Shown here piece after piece: positions 21,106 through 29,317 of a stretch of DNA of 35,200 nucleotides. Position 1 is the first letter of the stretch; the number at the start of each line of letters is the position of its first letter. Position numbers and translations under genes: made by a program. The stretch lies in IMG/VR virus record IMGVR_UViG_3300008448_000312, positions 1-35,200 of that record, one strand, 5' to 3'. The DNA is from a virus. The notes beneath the pieces are model-generated. The model searched no databases. It worked only from the letters and a program-made list of their open reading frames with translations, and was not told where the DNA came from.

Positions 21106-21843
21106 TTAGTTCCCGAGGTGGGTAAGAAGGATATTGTACAGCCCAATACAGCTGTACCCACGCATTGAAAACTCATAACAGATGTTAGTGGTGTCGCAGT
21201 CCCAGGACTCAGTCAACGGGTTGATGCCGGAGAAACGGGCGCCTTCCGCAAAGGGACGTGCGTAGTACACGCAAAAACAGTTGAAGGTTGCAGCTACACC
21301 AAGGCGGGGCGGCATCTCAAAAATACGTGGGCCTTTGAAGATGTCATCCTCGGCGGCAAGGCGTGTAGCCCAGCTGTCATAAATCCAACGATGACTTTGC
21401 ACATCCATGGGATGCACGCTATAAGGAGAAGCAATGTCATCATCAACCCAAAAGAGCTGGCTAATTTCTTCGGGGTCGAAGTCAATGTCGGGTTCAATGA
21501 ACACAACTTTGTTGTAGTACTTGAGCCCAACTTCTTGCTCAGCTTTTTCCAGGCATTCGTTGCGGGCCTCAGCTAGATACTTAACGCGATCCTCTGCACG
21601 CACTGATCCAAAGTAGGGCCAGTCTTTTTTGACGCATTGGATCCATACATTGTTAAGTTCTTCTTTTAGCTCAGGCTCAATTGATTGCAAATACTCAACA
21701 CTGCCATCGGTTGAGTCGTTCTCAAACACAGATAGGTCAAAGGTGATGCCAGGATTTTCATCCTTAAGGCAAAGGATCTGGTCCTTCCACCCAAACAGGA
21801 ATGGTTCCCTGTTGCGAATGATGCTACAAATTAGTACTCGCAT
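21106..21843 (-). CDS. Glycosyltransferase, GT69 / CAP59-like
   Basis: This 245-residue protein has LICSIIRNREPFLFGWKDQ at the N-terminus, LSVFENDSTDGSVEYL near residues 37-52, and KVVFIEPDIDFDPEEISQLF near 111-130 with an acidic metal-binding motif. A later block reads MPPRLGVAATFNCFCVYYA. This layout resembles the cryptococcal mannosyltransferase / CAP59 family, which uses GDP-mannose. It abuts the sugar 3-dehydratase gene with a one-base overlap, so both probably serve the same glycan. Substrate is inferred. Confidence 0.75.
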   Translation of the reverse strand: MRVLICSIIRNREPFLFGWKDQILCLKDENPGITFDLSVFENDSTDGSVEYLQSIEPELKEELNNVWIQCVKKDWPYFGSVRAEDRVKYLAEARNECLEKAEQEVGLKYYNKVVFIEPDIDFDPEEISQLFWVDDDIASPYSVHPMDVQSHRWIYDSWATRLAAEDDIFKGPRIFEMPPRLGVAATFNCFCVYYARPFAEGARFSGINPLTESWDCDTTNICYEFSMRGYSCIGLYNILLTHLGN

Positions 21844-23021
21844 CAGAATGCCTCGTATTGATCCAGTGCCTTAGACAGTTCTTTGATGTCAGCTTCTTTG
21901 ATGAAGTGATTGTTGCCGATGTAGAACGAATGGGTATGCATCCGCTCACTATTGGGGAGAGCAATTAAAGAGTTGTAGTCTTCCATGAAGGGCTGACGTA
22001 GAAGGTTGCCCACCAAGAACGGTCGCGTCTCAATACCAATCAACTGAAGAAAATTTTTGATTTCAGCGGCTGCCTTAGATTCTTTGCAATGGAACGGAAG
22101 GGTCATTGCACTGTTGCCGGTAGGTTCTGGCAGGGTATCGAACCAAGAGCGGCCAATCATTTCTTCCCTGAACAGCGCATAGTTTTTATTGCGTTGCTCA
22201 TTCCAACTGTCAAGTTTCTTGAGTTGGACGCGCCCCAGGACTGCCCCTGTTTCTACGTTGCGGAAGTTGTAACCCTTGGTGGGGAAAAGGAAGGTGGGGT
22301 CAACATCCGGATACTTCTCTTGGATTTGGCTCCGGTAAGACGGCAGCATCTCACGCGATAAACCGTGAGAACGCTTGGCACGCAACAGGTTGTAAAGACC
22401 TTCGTCCTGCACACAAACCATTCCACCCTCAACGGTGGTCATGTGGTGGCCAAAGTAAAAGGAGAAGGTGGAGCCAATACCTGTGTTGCCGACCTTCACA
22501 TTTGTTTTGGCATCACGAGCACCGTGAGATTCACAGCAGTCTTCAATGATGGTCGCATTGGGCCACAGCTCTTTGATCCTGCCCATGTCATTGGAGATTC
22601 CCAAGACGTGCGTCAGGTAAACGATGTCGGGCTCTAGACCTTTTGAGGCAAGGTCCTCGGCTGACTCTTTGGTTGGGCTGTAGGTTTCATAGTCAATGTC
22701 GTAGAAATATACGTTGTGATGTTGTTGACAAAAAGTTGAGATGTTAGTAGCCCAGTTGATGGCTGGTGCAAAGATTGTTAGCTGCTTCTTGCCAGGGAAG
22801 TAATACTCGTGTACTGCGTCCAGCAGTAGGAAGTTGGCAACGGATCCGTTGGCTACATACAGAGAGTACGGCACCCCTTGCCATTCACTCCATTCGTTTT
22901 CAAACTGGCGGCACTCAGGGCCATTGGTGAAACGGTCAGAAGTCAGGATGAATTTTGCCAGCGTCAGGCGCTCCTTCCAGCCAATTGTGTTTTGTTGGAG
23001 CGGCCAGTTGAACAGCATCAT
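21843..23021 (-). CDS. PLP-fold nucleotide-sugar 3-dehydratase (ColD/RfbH type), DegT family
   Basis: This 392-residue DegT/DnrJ/EryC1-fold enzyme has VANGSVANFLLLDAV near 56-70 and IIEDCCESHGA near 158-168. The cofactor motif FSFYFGHHMTTVEGG lies at 186-200. At the position of the PLP-binding Lys (compare FSFHAIKNITCAEGG in ArnB) it has His192. That replacement is the hallmark of ColD and RfbH 3-dehydratases rather than aminotransferases. With Gmd next door, the likely substrate is GDP-4-keto-6-deoxymannose, leading toward a 3,6-dideoxysugar such as colitose. No reductase/epimerase ColC is visible in the window. Confidence 0.85.
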   Translation of the reverse strand: MMLFNWPLQQNTIGWKERLTLAKFILTSDRFTNGPECRQFENEWSEWQGVPYSLYVANGSVANFLLLDAVHEYYFPGKKQLTIFAPAINWATNISTFCQQHHNVYFYDIDYETYSPTKESAEDLASKGLEPDIVYLTHVLGISNDMGRIKELWPNATIIEDCCESHGARDAKTNVKVGNTGIGSTFSFYFGHHMTTVEGGMVCVQDEGLYNLLRAKRSHGLSREMLPSYRSQIQEKYPDVDPTFLFPTKGYNFRNVETGAVLGRVQLKKLDSWNEQRNKNYALFREEMIGRSWFDTLPEPTGNSAMTLPFHCKESKAAAEIKNFLQLIGIETRPFLVGNLLRQPFMEDYNSLIALPNSERMHTHSFYIGNNHFIKEADIKELSKALDQYEAF

Positions 23022-23070
23022 GACTAAGCGTTGTTTTAATGGTTATACTTTAACCACGCAGATATGGCAA
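23022..23070. promoter_or_regulatory. Divergent promoter region between 3-dehydratase gene and gmd
   Basis: This 49-bp gap separates divergent genes. It holds an inverted repeat GGTTA 23041-23045 / TAACC 23051-23055, with TATACT (23044-23049) overlapping its left arm as a possible -10 element for gmd. No good -35 is visible. Confidence 0.45.
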
Positions 23071-24093
23071 ATGAAACGCGCACTGATCACCGGCATTACT
23101 GGCCAAGACGGCTCGTATTTGGCACGCAACCTAATCGACAATGGCTACAAAGTTTGTGGTGTTGTCCGGAACCACACGCTACCCAACCATCTCGAGAAAC
23201 TGAAATGGGCTTTTGGCGGGGAGCTGCCAGGGGATGTGTCGGTTGAGTACTCGGATCTGACTGATGCACCTTCTTTGACCAGGGTGATCCAGGACTTTGC
23301 TCCTGATGAGGTGTACAATCTGGCTGCCCAGAGTCATGTGGGTGTCAGCTTTAAGTCGCCCGTCAGCACGGCAGCGGCAAACGCTATTGGTGTCATGAAT
23401 GTTCTGGAGGCATGCAGAGCGGGGGCATCTAGTCCACGTTTCTACCAAGCTTCTACCTCCGAGATGTTTGGGAAAGTCAAATCGTTTCCACAAGATGAAG
23501 AAACTGGTTTCTATCCCAGAAGTCCTTACGGTGTCGCCAAATTGTTTGGCTATTGGCTAACCGTCAATTACCGCGAGAGCTACGACATGTTTGGTGCCAA
23601 TGGCATCCTATTCAATCATGAAAGCCCCATCCGTGGTGATAACTTTGTAACCAAGAAGGTGACCAAAGGATTAGTTGCTGTAATGCGCAATAAAATCCCT
23701 GTGCTGGAGCTTGGGAACCTGGAAGCTAAACGCGACTGGGGGCACGCGAAAGATTATGTGGAGGCTATGCGGCTGATCCTCCAGCAAGAAACGCCCCAAG
23801 ACTATGTGATTGCAACGGGTATCCAGCACAGCGTCCGACAGTTTTGTGAGATTGCTGCTGACTACCTGGATCTGGAACTGGAGTGGCAAGGGGAAGGTGT
23901 CAATGAAATTGGGTACAGCCATAAGCTAGGCAAAACAATCATTGCTATCAACCCACAGTTCTACCGTCCAGCTGAAGTCGACACTCTCCTGGGTGATTGC
24001 ACCAAGGCGTATCGGGAGCTTGGTTGGGAACCGCGCATTGGCTTTGAAGACCTTGTGAAGGAAATGATTACCTACGATTTGGCAACCGTCTAA
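23071..24093 (+). CDS. gmd: GDP-mannose 4,6-dehydratase
   Basis: This 340-residue extended short-chain dehydrogenase converts GDP-mannose to GDP-4-keto-6-deoxymannose. It begins MKRALITGITGQDGSYLARN with the NAD(P)-binding GxxGxxG motif. It also has EVYNLAAQSHVGVSF near 85-99, STSEMFGK near 127-134, and the catalytic YxxxK in SPYGVAKLFGYW near 150-161. LFNHESPIRGDNFVTKKV is a typical Gmd signature near 183-200. I chose ATG 23071; the longer open frame upstream is not part of the family. It partners with the divergent 3-dehydratase and with the cupin at 30589. Confidence 0.95.
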   Translation: MKRALITGITGQDGSYLARNLIDNGYKVCGVVRNHTLPNHLEKLKWAFGGELPGDVSVEYSDLTDAPSLTRVIQDFAPDEVYNLAAQSHVGVSFKSPVSTAAANAIGVMNVLEACRAGASSPRFYQASTSEMFGKVKSFPQDEETGFYPRSPYGVAKLFGYWLTVNYRESYDMFGANGILFNHESPIRGDNFVTKKVTKGLVAVMRNKIPVLELGNLEAKRDWGHAKDYVEAMRLILQQETPQDYVIATGIQHSVRQFCEIAADYLDLELEWQGEGVNEIGYSHKLGKTIIAINPQFYRPAEVDTLLGDCTKAYRELGWEPRIGFEDLVKEMITYDLATV

Positions 24094-24290
24094 AGGTCAA
24101 CGCGTAAATAGGGCTCGCCTTCTTGGGTTAAACAATCCTCGAAGGCGTTTGCCTTTGCTGTGTCCACGTCATCAAAGGCCACACCATTCCTGCTGCGATG
24201 CTCAAGCTTTATGAATGACTTGAGATCAATACTTGGGTCACAGTAATAAAAACGAGTAATGTTGCAAGCCATGCCAAAAGCGCAATCCAT
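24090..24290 (-). CDS. Hypothetical protein, minus strand
   Basis: ATG 24290 gives 66 residues (MDCAFGMACNITRFYYCDPS). The frame is open up to TTG 24347. It has a C-rich start and the acidic end AFEDCLTQEGEPYLRVDL. It ends stop-to-stop with gmd. No family is recognised and it could be a remnant. Confidence 0.45.
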   Translation of the reverse strand: MDCAFGMACNITRFYYCDPSIDLKSFIKLEHRSRNGVAFDDVDTAKANAFEDCLTQEGEPYLRVDL

Positions 24291-24372
24291 TTGATCTTGA
24301 TGCAAGTCCAGGTAATTTGCAACAAAACCCCCAGGCAGGACAACCAACCCTCAATGCCCAGTCGGATTTTTG

Positions 24373-24462
24373 TCAGTGGATCCAATGGGGTGCTAGCTGA
24401 CTGATCGATGCCACAAGCATAGCCAACAATATTGTCAAAACAACGAGCTTAAAATCTTCCAT
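24373..24462 (-). CDS. Possible short membrane peptide, 29 residues
   Basis: The minus-strand frame reads MEDFKLVVLTILLAMLV, then ASISQLAPHWIH, then TGA. It would be one transmembrane helix. It lies in the otherwise empty stretch 24348-24510 and is supported only by composition. Confidence 0.3.
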   Translation of the reverse strand: MEDFKLVVLTILLAMLVASISQLAPHWIH

Positions 24463-24510
24463 TCTTAGTTTGAAACCTGTTATATTGTAGCTAATATACA
24501 AAACCTGTTA

Positions 24511-25365
24511 ATGGTTGCTAAACTGAATACATCAGATCCTTGGATTGACGCCAAGGACCAGCAACCAGAAATGATGCGGTCTATTAATAGGACCGCTGCC
24601 AGAATTACGCTTAACGGAAAACGTCATTACACGACGCCGTTACCCACTGGACCAGCGCCGTCCGTAACTACTATCATTAGTGAAACAGCTTCCGAAGCAA
24701 ACAAGCGGAAGCTCGAAATGTGGTCTAAAAATAATCCAGGTGTCAAAGAACAAGCAGCCGAGCGGGGCACTGCCATTCACTATGGTATGGAGCAGTACCT
24801 CAAAGGGAACAAGACTCCGGAAATCAAAGATGAATATTCGGACTTTTGGGCTGGCATGCCGGCAATTCTGGATCAATTCCAGGAAATCCTTTGGGCCGAG
24901 TCTCCGGTTCTGGATAAGTTTGACTTCACTATTGGCGCTGATGACGTTGCTCGCGTCTGGGGTTGTGACGGAGAAGGACGCTCTTGGGCTGGTGCTCCTG
25001 ATATTATTGCTGTGGCTAACAATAAACTGACGCTTGCTGACCTAAAGACCAGCGTCAAACCCTACAGTCGCAAGTGGCCCAAAGACTTAGAGAAGGGCAC
25101 GCCTGAGTGGCGTGATCTCTTAGGTGGGCATCTGAAATTTAAAAAGACTTGCAAGCAGCTCGCTGCGTACGATATCGCTATTGAACAGACCCTTGGCATG
25201 AGAGTACAACAGGCGGCAATCTTGGTGTCGACGCCTGTTCGTACTCAAGTCTTCAAGATCTCCAGGCGCTTCCTGGATTCCCTAAGAGAAGATTGGCTGA
25301 AGATCGTTGCCGAATACTACAGCCAAATTGAAAATTGCAATGTTTATGATCCAGATTTAATTTAA
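24511..25365 (+). CDS. PD-(D/E)XK nuclease, RecB/Cas4-like
   Basis: This 284-residue protein has AAERGTAIHYGMEQYL near residues 87-102, then AGAPDIIAV near 161-169 and LTLADLKTSVKPYS near 173-186. Together the last two give the D-x(n)-D-x-K catalytic core. The later motif CKQLAAYDIAI near 215-225 is the helix with Q and Y typical of RecB-family nucleases. It probably processes DNA ends in replication or recombination. Its start is preceded by TATATT at 24481. It lies upstream of the primase-helicase, separated by a minus-strand gene. Confidence 0.85.
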   Translation: MVAKLNTSDPWIDAKDQQPEMMRSINRTAARITLNGKRHYTTPLPTGPAPSVTTIISETASEANKRKLEMWSKNNPGVKEQAAERGTAIHYGMEQYLKGNKTPEIKDEYSDFWAGMPAILDQFQEILWAESPVLDKFDFTIGADDVARVWGCDGEGRSWAGAPDIIAVANNKLTLADLKTSVKPYSRKWPKDLEKGTPEWRDLLGGHLKFKKTCKQLAAYDIAIEQTLGMRVQQAAILVSTPVRTQVFKISRRFLDSLREDWLKIVAEYYSQIENCNVYDPDLI

Positions 25366-25372
25366 ATCCGGC

Positions 25373-25795
25373 TCAGCGCTTAGCCCCTGGTTTAGGCTTA
25401 TTGCCAATACCAACAGTGCGGCTGCCACCGATACCGCCAGTCCGACTACCGACATTTGCACTGCCAAGCCCAAGTCCTGCTCTACCAAGACGATTTGAAT
25501 AACGCTTATCGTTATTCATCCCAGCTTCTTTCATAGCTGCTTTTTGTGCAGGTGTATAAGTGCGTGGCGGACCGGCAAGGTCAAAAGAAGGAGTTGGAAC
25601 GGGTGCAGGAGTAGGGGTTGGCCCTGCACTTTTAGGTGTTTTACTTGGCGCGTTTGGTGGGGTTGGGGGCGTAGGTTTTGTGGCACCGCGAACAACTTTT
25701 TTCCCGCGAGGCTTAGGCATACTTTTTTTGCCGCCTGCTTTATCAACAGAGGAAGGGCCTGCTTTTTTGTTGCCGCCTGTACTTTGATTACGCAT
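25373..25795 (-). CDS. Basic Pro/Gly-rich low-complexity protein
   Basis: ATG 25795 (MRNQSTGGNKKAGPSS) gives 140 residues. The N-terminal half is Lys/Pro-rich (KPTPPTPPNAPSKTPKSAG), and the centre has TYTPAQKAAMKEAGMNND. The C-terminal part has imperfect Gly repeats (GSANVGSRTGGIGGSRTVG). It looks disordered. It may be a nucleic-acid-binding or virion-packaged protein; this is inference only. Confidence 0.6.
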   Translation of the reverse strand: MRNQSTGGNKKAGPSSVDKAGGKKSMPKPRGKKVVRGATKPTPPTPPNAPSKTPKSAGPTPTPAPVPTPSFDLAGPPRTYTPAQKAAMKEAGMNNDKRYSNRLGRAGLGLGSANVGSRTGGIGGSRTVGIGNKPKPGAKR

Positions 25796-25872
25796 GTTAA
25801 TGCTTCGTATCAACTAATTATATCAACAATATTTAAAGTAGATTAAATTCAAAGTGTTGAAGCCGTTAAGCA

Positions 25873-26055
25873 ATGGGTTACGATCCAGGAGATCCTGCAG
25901 TGCGTCGCAAGCAACACGCCTGGTCTGTTGCGTGTTCATCCTCTATCCAGACGAGGGAGGATCCTCTTCTGATTTACAACAGATTAATGAATCAGTTTGA
26001 GACCATTGATAAAGAAAAGCATATGTCTTTGAATGAGTCCAATAAGTCTAAGTAA
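25873..26055 (+). CDS. Hypothetical protein, 60 residues
   Basis: It begins MGYDPGDPAVRRKQHAWSV and ends charged (KEKHMSLNESNKSK). No family is recognised. The frame lies before the small gene at 26128, without an obvious ribosome binding site. Confidence 0.45.
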   Translation: MGYDPGDPAVRRKQHAWSVACSSSIQTREDPLLIYNRLMNQFETIDKEKHMSLNESNKSK

Positions 26056-26127
26056 TTTTAGGAAACTGTAAAGGCTTGGCTGGATTGTTCGCCGTAGGAT
26101 GAGAAGACACTCAAGACAAGCCCTCCC

Positions 26128-26313
26128 GTGGAAATTCAAATTTTCATGGGGGAGTGGATCAACGCACTCCAGCACCGCATGTCAGACGCGGTCGATGGAG
26201 ACTGCTTTTCTCTCCCCACCCCTATGCACCTTCACGCTTTTTTATTGCTTAAAGAGGCAAGCTTCCCCAATAAAAACTTTAAAGTAGAAGTCCGACAGGA
26301 GTCCCAGGTATGA
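26128..26313 (+). CDS. Small protein upstream of the primase-helicase
   Basis: The start is GTG 26128 (MEIQIFMGEWINALQ) or ATG 26146 (MGEWINALQHRM). The end overlaps the primase-helicase start by ATGA, which strongly supports translation. It has about 61 residues with DAVDGDCFSLPTPMHLHAF in the middle. The GTG lies inside a hairpin (26122-26153, CTCCC...GGGAG plus GTGGAAA/TTTTCAT), which could control initiation. Function is unknown. Confidence 0.65.
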   Translation: MEIQIFMGEWINALQHRMSDAVDGDCFSLPTPMHLHAFLLLKEASFPNKNFKVEVRQESQV

Positions 26314-28937
26314 CCAATACCAATCAGCAAGCTCTCAAGCCTGGTGAAATCAAGCTTGATTACATTCCTGTCGACTGGCCCTTGACCCCTTTGGGTCCGA
26401 ACAAAGATCCGTATGTGGCTGGCTGGCAAAAAAAGCCTTTTAGTCCCCAGGAAATTGAAGAGGAGATCCTGGGTGGGCGCTGCAAAGCTGTTGGCTTACT
26501 TGGCGGTCCGGTCTACAACCACCCCTATGGTTTTGTTTGGGTTGATGTCGATGGTCCTACCGTCTACCAACTCATCGAGGAACTCTCGGAGCTTCCCTTT
26601 GATCAGGCACTTCCACAAACCTTAACAATTCTTAGCGGGAAGGAGGGGCGTGAGCGGAAGCTGTACAAGCTTTCCCGCGATCAGCACAAACAATTCATCC
26701 GAAACAAGTACACCTGGCACTCTGAAGGACCCAAGGAAAAGCTGGAAATTCTGTGGAAGCGGCACCAAGGTGTGTTAATGGGCTTGCACCCAGAAACATC
26801 CGGTTACTTCACCGCTCCAGACCAGGGGTTTGAGTGGATTGAAAACCTGCCTGAGTTTCCGGACTGGTTACTGAATGCCATCGTTCAAAAGAATGTTAAG
26901 CAAGGGGTGCCGGCAAAAGAAACAACGCGCATCATCGGACCTTCCTTTGCAATCAACGCTGAAATTTCCCTTGAGCGGGACATGCAGCTTGCATTGGAAG
27001 CAATGTGGGGCATGCCACCAGAAGCAACAGATGATTACGACATCTGGATCACGGTTGGCCAGTCGCTTCATTCACTAGATGAATCTCTGCTGGATCATTG
27101 GGATGAATGGTCTCGGCAATCTGATAAGTATCGGGATGGGGAGTGCCAGCGGCGTTGGCTTTCCTTCTCGAAAGGTGGTGGTCGCAGCATTGGTTCCATC
27201 GTTCACGTCGCCAAAGAGAACGGTTGGAAGCCGTCTGAAAACCACAAAGCAATGAATGTAGATGATGCCATGCTTGATCACGTGTCCAAACTATTAACAG
27301 AACTGGAAGACGACTTGGGTCTTAACACGCCAGAAACTAGTGAATCTCTGAGGCAAGCGCCGGCAACCGGTCGGCAGCGCCGTACTGATTTTGCGGATAA
27401 GCAAGGGAAAAGCCAAAAATCTCGCAATCCTTCTTCCGATGTAATTACTGGTATCCTCCTGCAGGACTACAAAGGTAACCTTCGCTATAGCCAAGCCCAT
27501 GGCGCATTTTTCATGTATGAATACCAGCGGAAGGGACTGTGGTCACAGCTTTCTGAATATGAAGTAAAGGGCGATATCAAAGGCCGTCTGGATGCCATCA
27601 AAGAAGGCTTGTTGCACAGCGGCTATTCCATGAATCTGATCTCAGATTTGATGGAGCAGTTGCGTATCTCCACCATCTTTGATGACTGGTATGAAGGCAA
27701 CGACCACCTGCTGTTTATGAACGGCATCTTAAAGGTAGACACACGGGAACTTCTTCCCTTCAACCGGGAGATGTACATCACGCAACAGCTGCCATACGAA
27801 TACGATCCTTATGCCACTTGCGAATCAATTGTTAAATGGCTAAAGAGCACGCAACATGACAGCTGGGGTCGTGTCCAGGTACTGAGGGCTTGGCTGCGGG
27901 CAGTGCTACTCAGCCACTCCGACATCCAAAAGTTTGTTGAGATTGTAGGCCCAGGTAAATCAGGTAAGTCCACCTACAGCAACCTTGCCCACGCATTGGT
28001 TGGTGATGACAATGCCATGATCTCCTCGCTAGAGCATCTGGAGAAGAACAGGTTTGAGACCGCCAACTTGTATAAGAAAAAACTACTGCTCTTCAATGAC
28101 GTGGAGCGTTACGGTGGCTCGGTCTCTGTCCTTAAGGCAATCACGGGACGTGACTTGATCCGTAACGAAAGAAAGTTTCAGGCGGGTAGCCAGAAACCGT
28201 TTAAGTTCAATGGACTTGTCATGATCACCGCCAATGAACCTATACAAACCACAGACCCAACTTCGGGCTTGGCTCGCCGTCGTCTTACTATCCCATTCGA
28301 TCAGCCTTTCACTGGTAGCTCCGCTGAGCAACGCACCCTTATCGATATGGATGATCGCGGTCATCCTTTCGGTGAGTTTGCGGCTCTGCTTCCTGGTCTC
28401 GTGAACTGGGTCTTGGATATGACGGAAGCTGAGATGCGTGAGTACCTGATGGAAACCAACCAGAAGGTCAGCTTCTTTGCTAAGCACCATAAGGAACAGA
28501 TCCTTAAGTCCAACCAGATCTTGGATTGGATGCAACATTGTGTGGTGTTTGACCCAGGTATCTCCACTCCTGTTGGTTTGGCTAAGCATGCGCCGGGAGG
28601 TGTATCAAACCTGTACATCAACTGGGATAAGTGGTTGTATGCCAGCTACTGCGAATTCTCCCGTGGTTCAAACAGCAACATCCTTGGTCGCAGCCGATTT
28701 GAATCCCTGCTTATGGACGTATGCGTTCATCAGCTCAAGCTGAATGTCTATCAATTTAAAAACAGTCGTGGCATGCGGGTAGTCAACATTGCTCTTCGGG
28801 CGTTTGGGCCCAAATATGAGCAATATCCTTCCCTTGTTGAGGTTGGGCTTAACAAAGAGGAATGGCGTACGTTCTACGGGGATATTATTGACAAGACATC
28901 TAATGCGACAATGGAAGAAGTGGGAGAAGAACTTTGA
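26310..28937 (+). CDS. Primase-helicase: AEP-type primase, PriCT and SF3 helicase
   Basis: This 875-residue protein starts with a prim-pol-like domain (YVAGWQKKPFS, WVDVDGPTVYQLIEEL near 77-92). A PriCT-like helical domain follows near residues 219-300 (ALEAMWGMPPEATDDYDIW, GQSLHSLDESLLDHWDEWS). Next comes a D5-type linker and an SF3 helicase with Walker A GPGKSGKST near 547-555, LLLFNDVERYGG as Walker B, and LVMITANEPIQTTDP plus LARRRLTIPFD as sensor and arginine-finger region. It would prime and unwind at the replication fork with the family A polymerase. Its stop overlaps the TTG start of speD. Confidence 0.92.
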   Translation: MTNTNQQALKPGEIKLDYIPVDWPLTPLGPNKDPYVAGWQKKPFSPQEIEEEILGGRCKAVGLLGGPVYNHPYGFVWVDVDGPTVYQLIEELSELPFDQALPQTLTILSGKEGRERKLYKLSRDQHKQFIRNKYTWHSEGPKEKLEILWKRHQGVLMGLHPETSGYFTAPDQGFEWIENLPEFPDWLLNAIVQKNVKQGVPAKETTRIIGPSFAINAEISLERDMQLALEAMWGMPPEATDDYDIWITVGQSLHSLDESLLDHWDEWSRQSDKYRDGECQRRWLSFSKGGGRSIGSIVHVAKENGWKPSENHKAMNVDDAMLDHVSKLLTELEDDLGLNTPETSESLRQAPATGRQRRTDFADKQGKSQKSRNPSSDVITGILLQDYKGNLRYSQAHGAFFMYEYQRKGLWSQLSEYEVKGDIKGRLDAIKEGLLHSGYSMNLISDLMEQLRISTIFDDWYEGNDHLLFMNGILKVDTRELLPFNREMYITQQLPYEYDPYATCESIVKWLKSTQHDSWGRVQVLRAWLRAVLLSHSDIQKFVEIVGPGKSGKSTYSNLAHALVGDDNAMISSLEHLEKNRFETANLYKKKLLLFNDVERYGGSVSVLKAITGRDLIRNERKFQAGSQKPFKFNGLVMITANEPIQTTDPTSGLARRRLTIPFDQPFTGSSAEQRTLIDMDDRGHPFGEFAALLPGLVNWVLDMTEAEMREYLMETNQKVSFFAKHHKEQILKSNQILDWMQHCVVFDPGISTPVGLAKHAPGGVSNLYINWDKWLYASYCEFSRGSNSNILGRSRFESLLMDVCVHQLKLNVYQFKNSRGMRVVNIALRAFGPKYEQYPSLVEVGLNKEEWRTFYGDIIDKTSNATMEEVGEEL

Positions 28938-29284
28938 GCAACGGACGCCACCTCATTCTTGATCTCTATGAATGTGATCAAGCTATTCTTGATGACTACG
29001 AGGAGCTTGAGCGGTTGCTTGAGGTGGCCCTCAATATGGCGGGCGCAAATATCTTGCGTATTTTTGGTGAAAAATTTCAGCCGCAAGGGGTCACACTCCT
29101 TGCGTTGCTGGCAGAATCCCATGCATCTATCCACTCATGGCCCGAGTTGGGCTATGCAGCCATCGATCTCTATACTTGTGGTAACACAACGAATACCCAC
29201 AAGGCTGCCGAATTCCTAAAAACTAAACTCAAATCAAAACGATCAGAGGAAAAAGAACTGGTACGGTCTACAACTCCTCAATAA
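28934..29284 (+). CDS. speD: S-adenosylmethionine decarboxylase proenzyme
   Basis: This 116-residue enzyme supplies decarboxylated AdoMet for spermidine synthesis. The autocleavage site LLAESHASIHSWPELGYA has E61-S62, with H67 and C82 at the positions expected for the prokaryotic SpeD family (T. maritima S63, H68, C83). The start is TTG 28934, overlapping the primase-helicase stop (CTTTGAGC). Many cyanophages carry speD as an auxiliary metabolic gene. Confidence 0.92.
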   Translation: MSNGRHLILDLYECDQAILDDYEELERLLEVALNMAGANILRIFGEKFQPQGVTLLALLAESHASIHSWPELGYAAIDLYTCGNTTNTHKAAEFLKTKLKSKRSEEKELVRSTTPQ

Positions 29285-29317
29285 TTCGTATACTATCTTC
29301 AGTCAGTAACTATTTAA

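Noticed and set aside
22834-23070. N-terminal extension of gmd
   Set aside because: The frame is open, but the region is antisense to the 3-dehydratase start and the Gmd family begins at MKRALITGITGQDG.
28083-28589. Minus-strand open frame (168 residues)
   Set aside because: It is antisense to the SF3 helicase domain, which is clearly the real coding frame.
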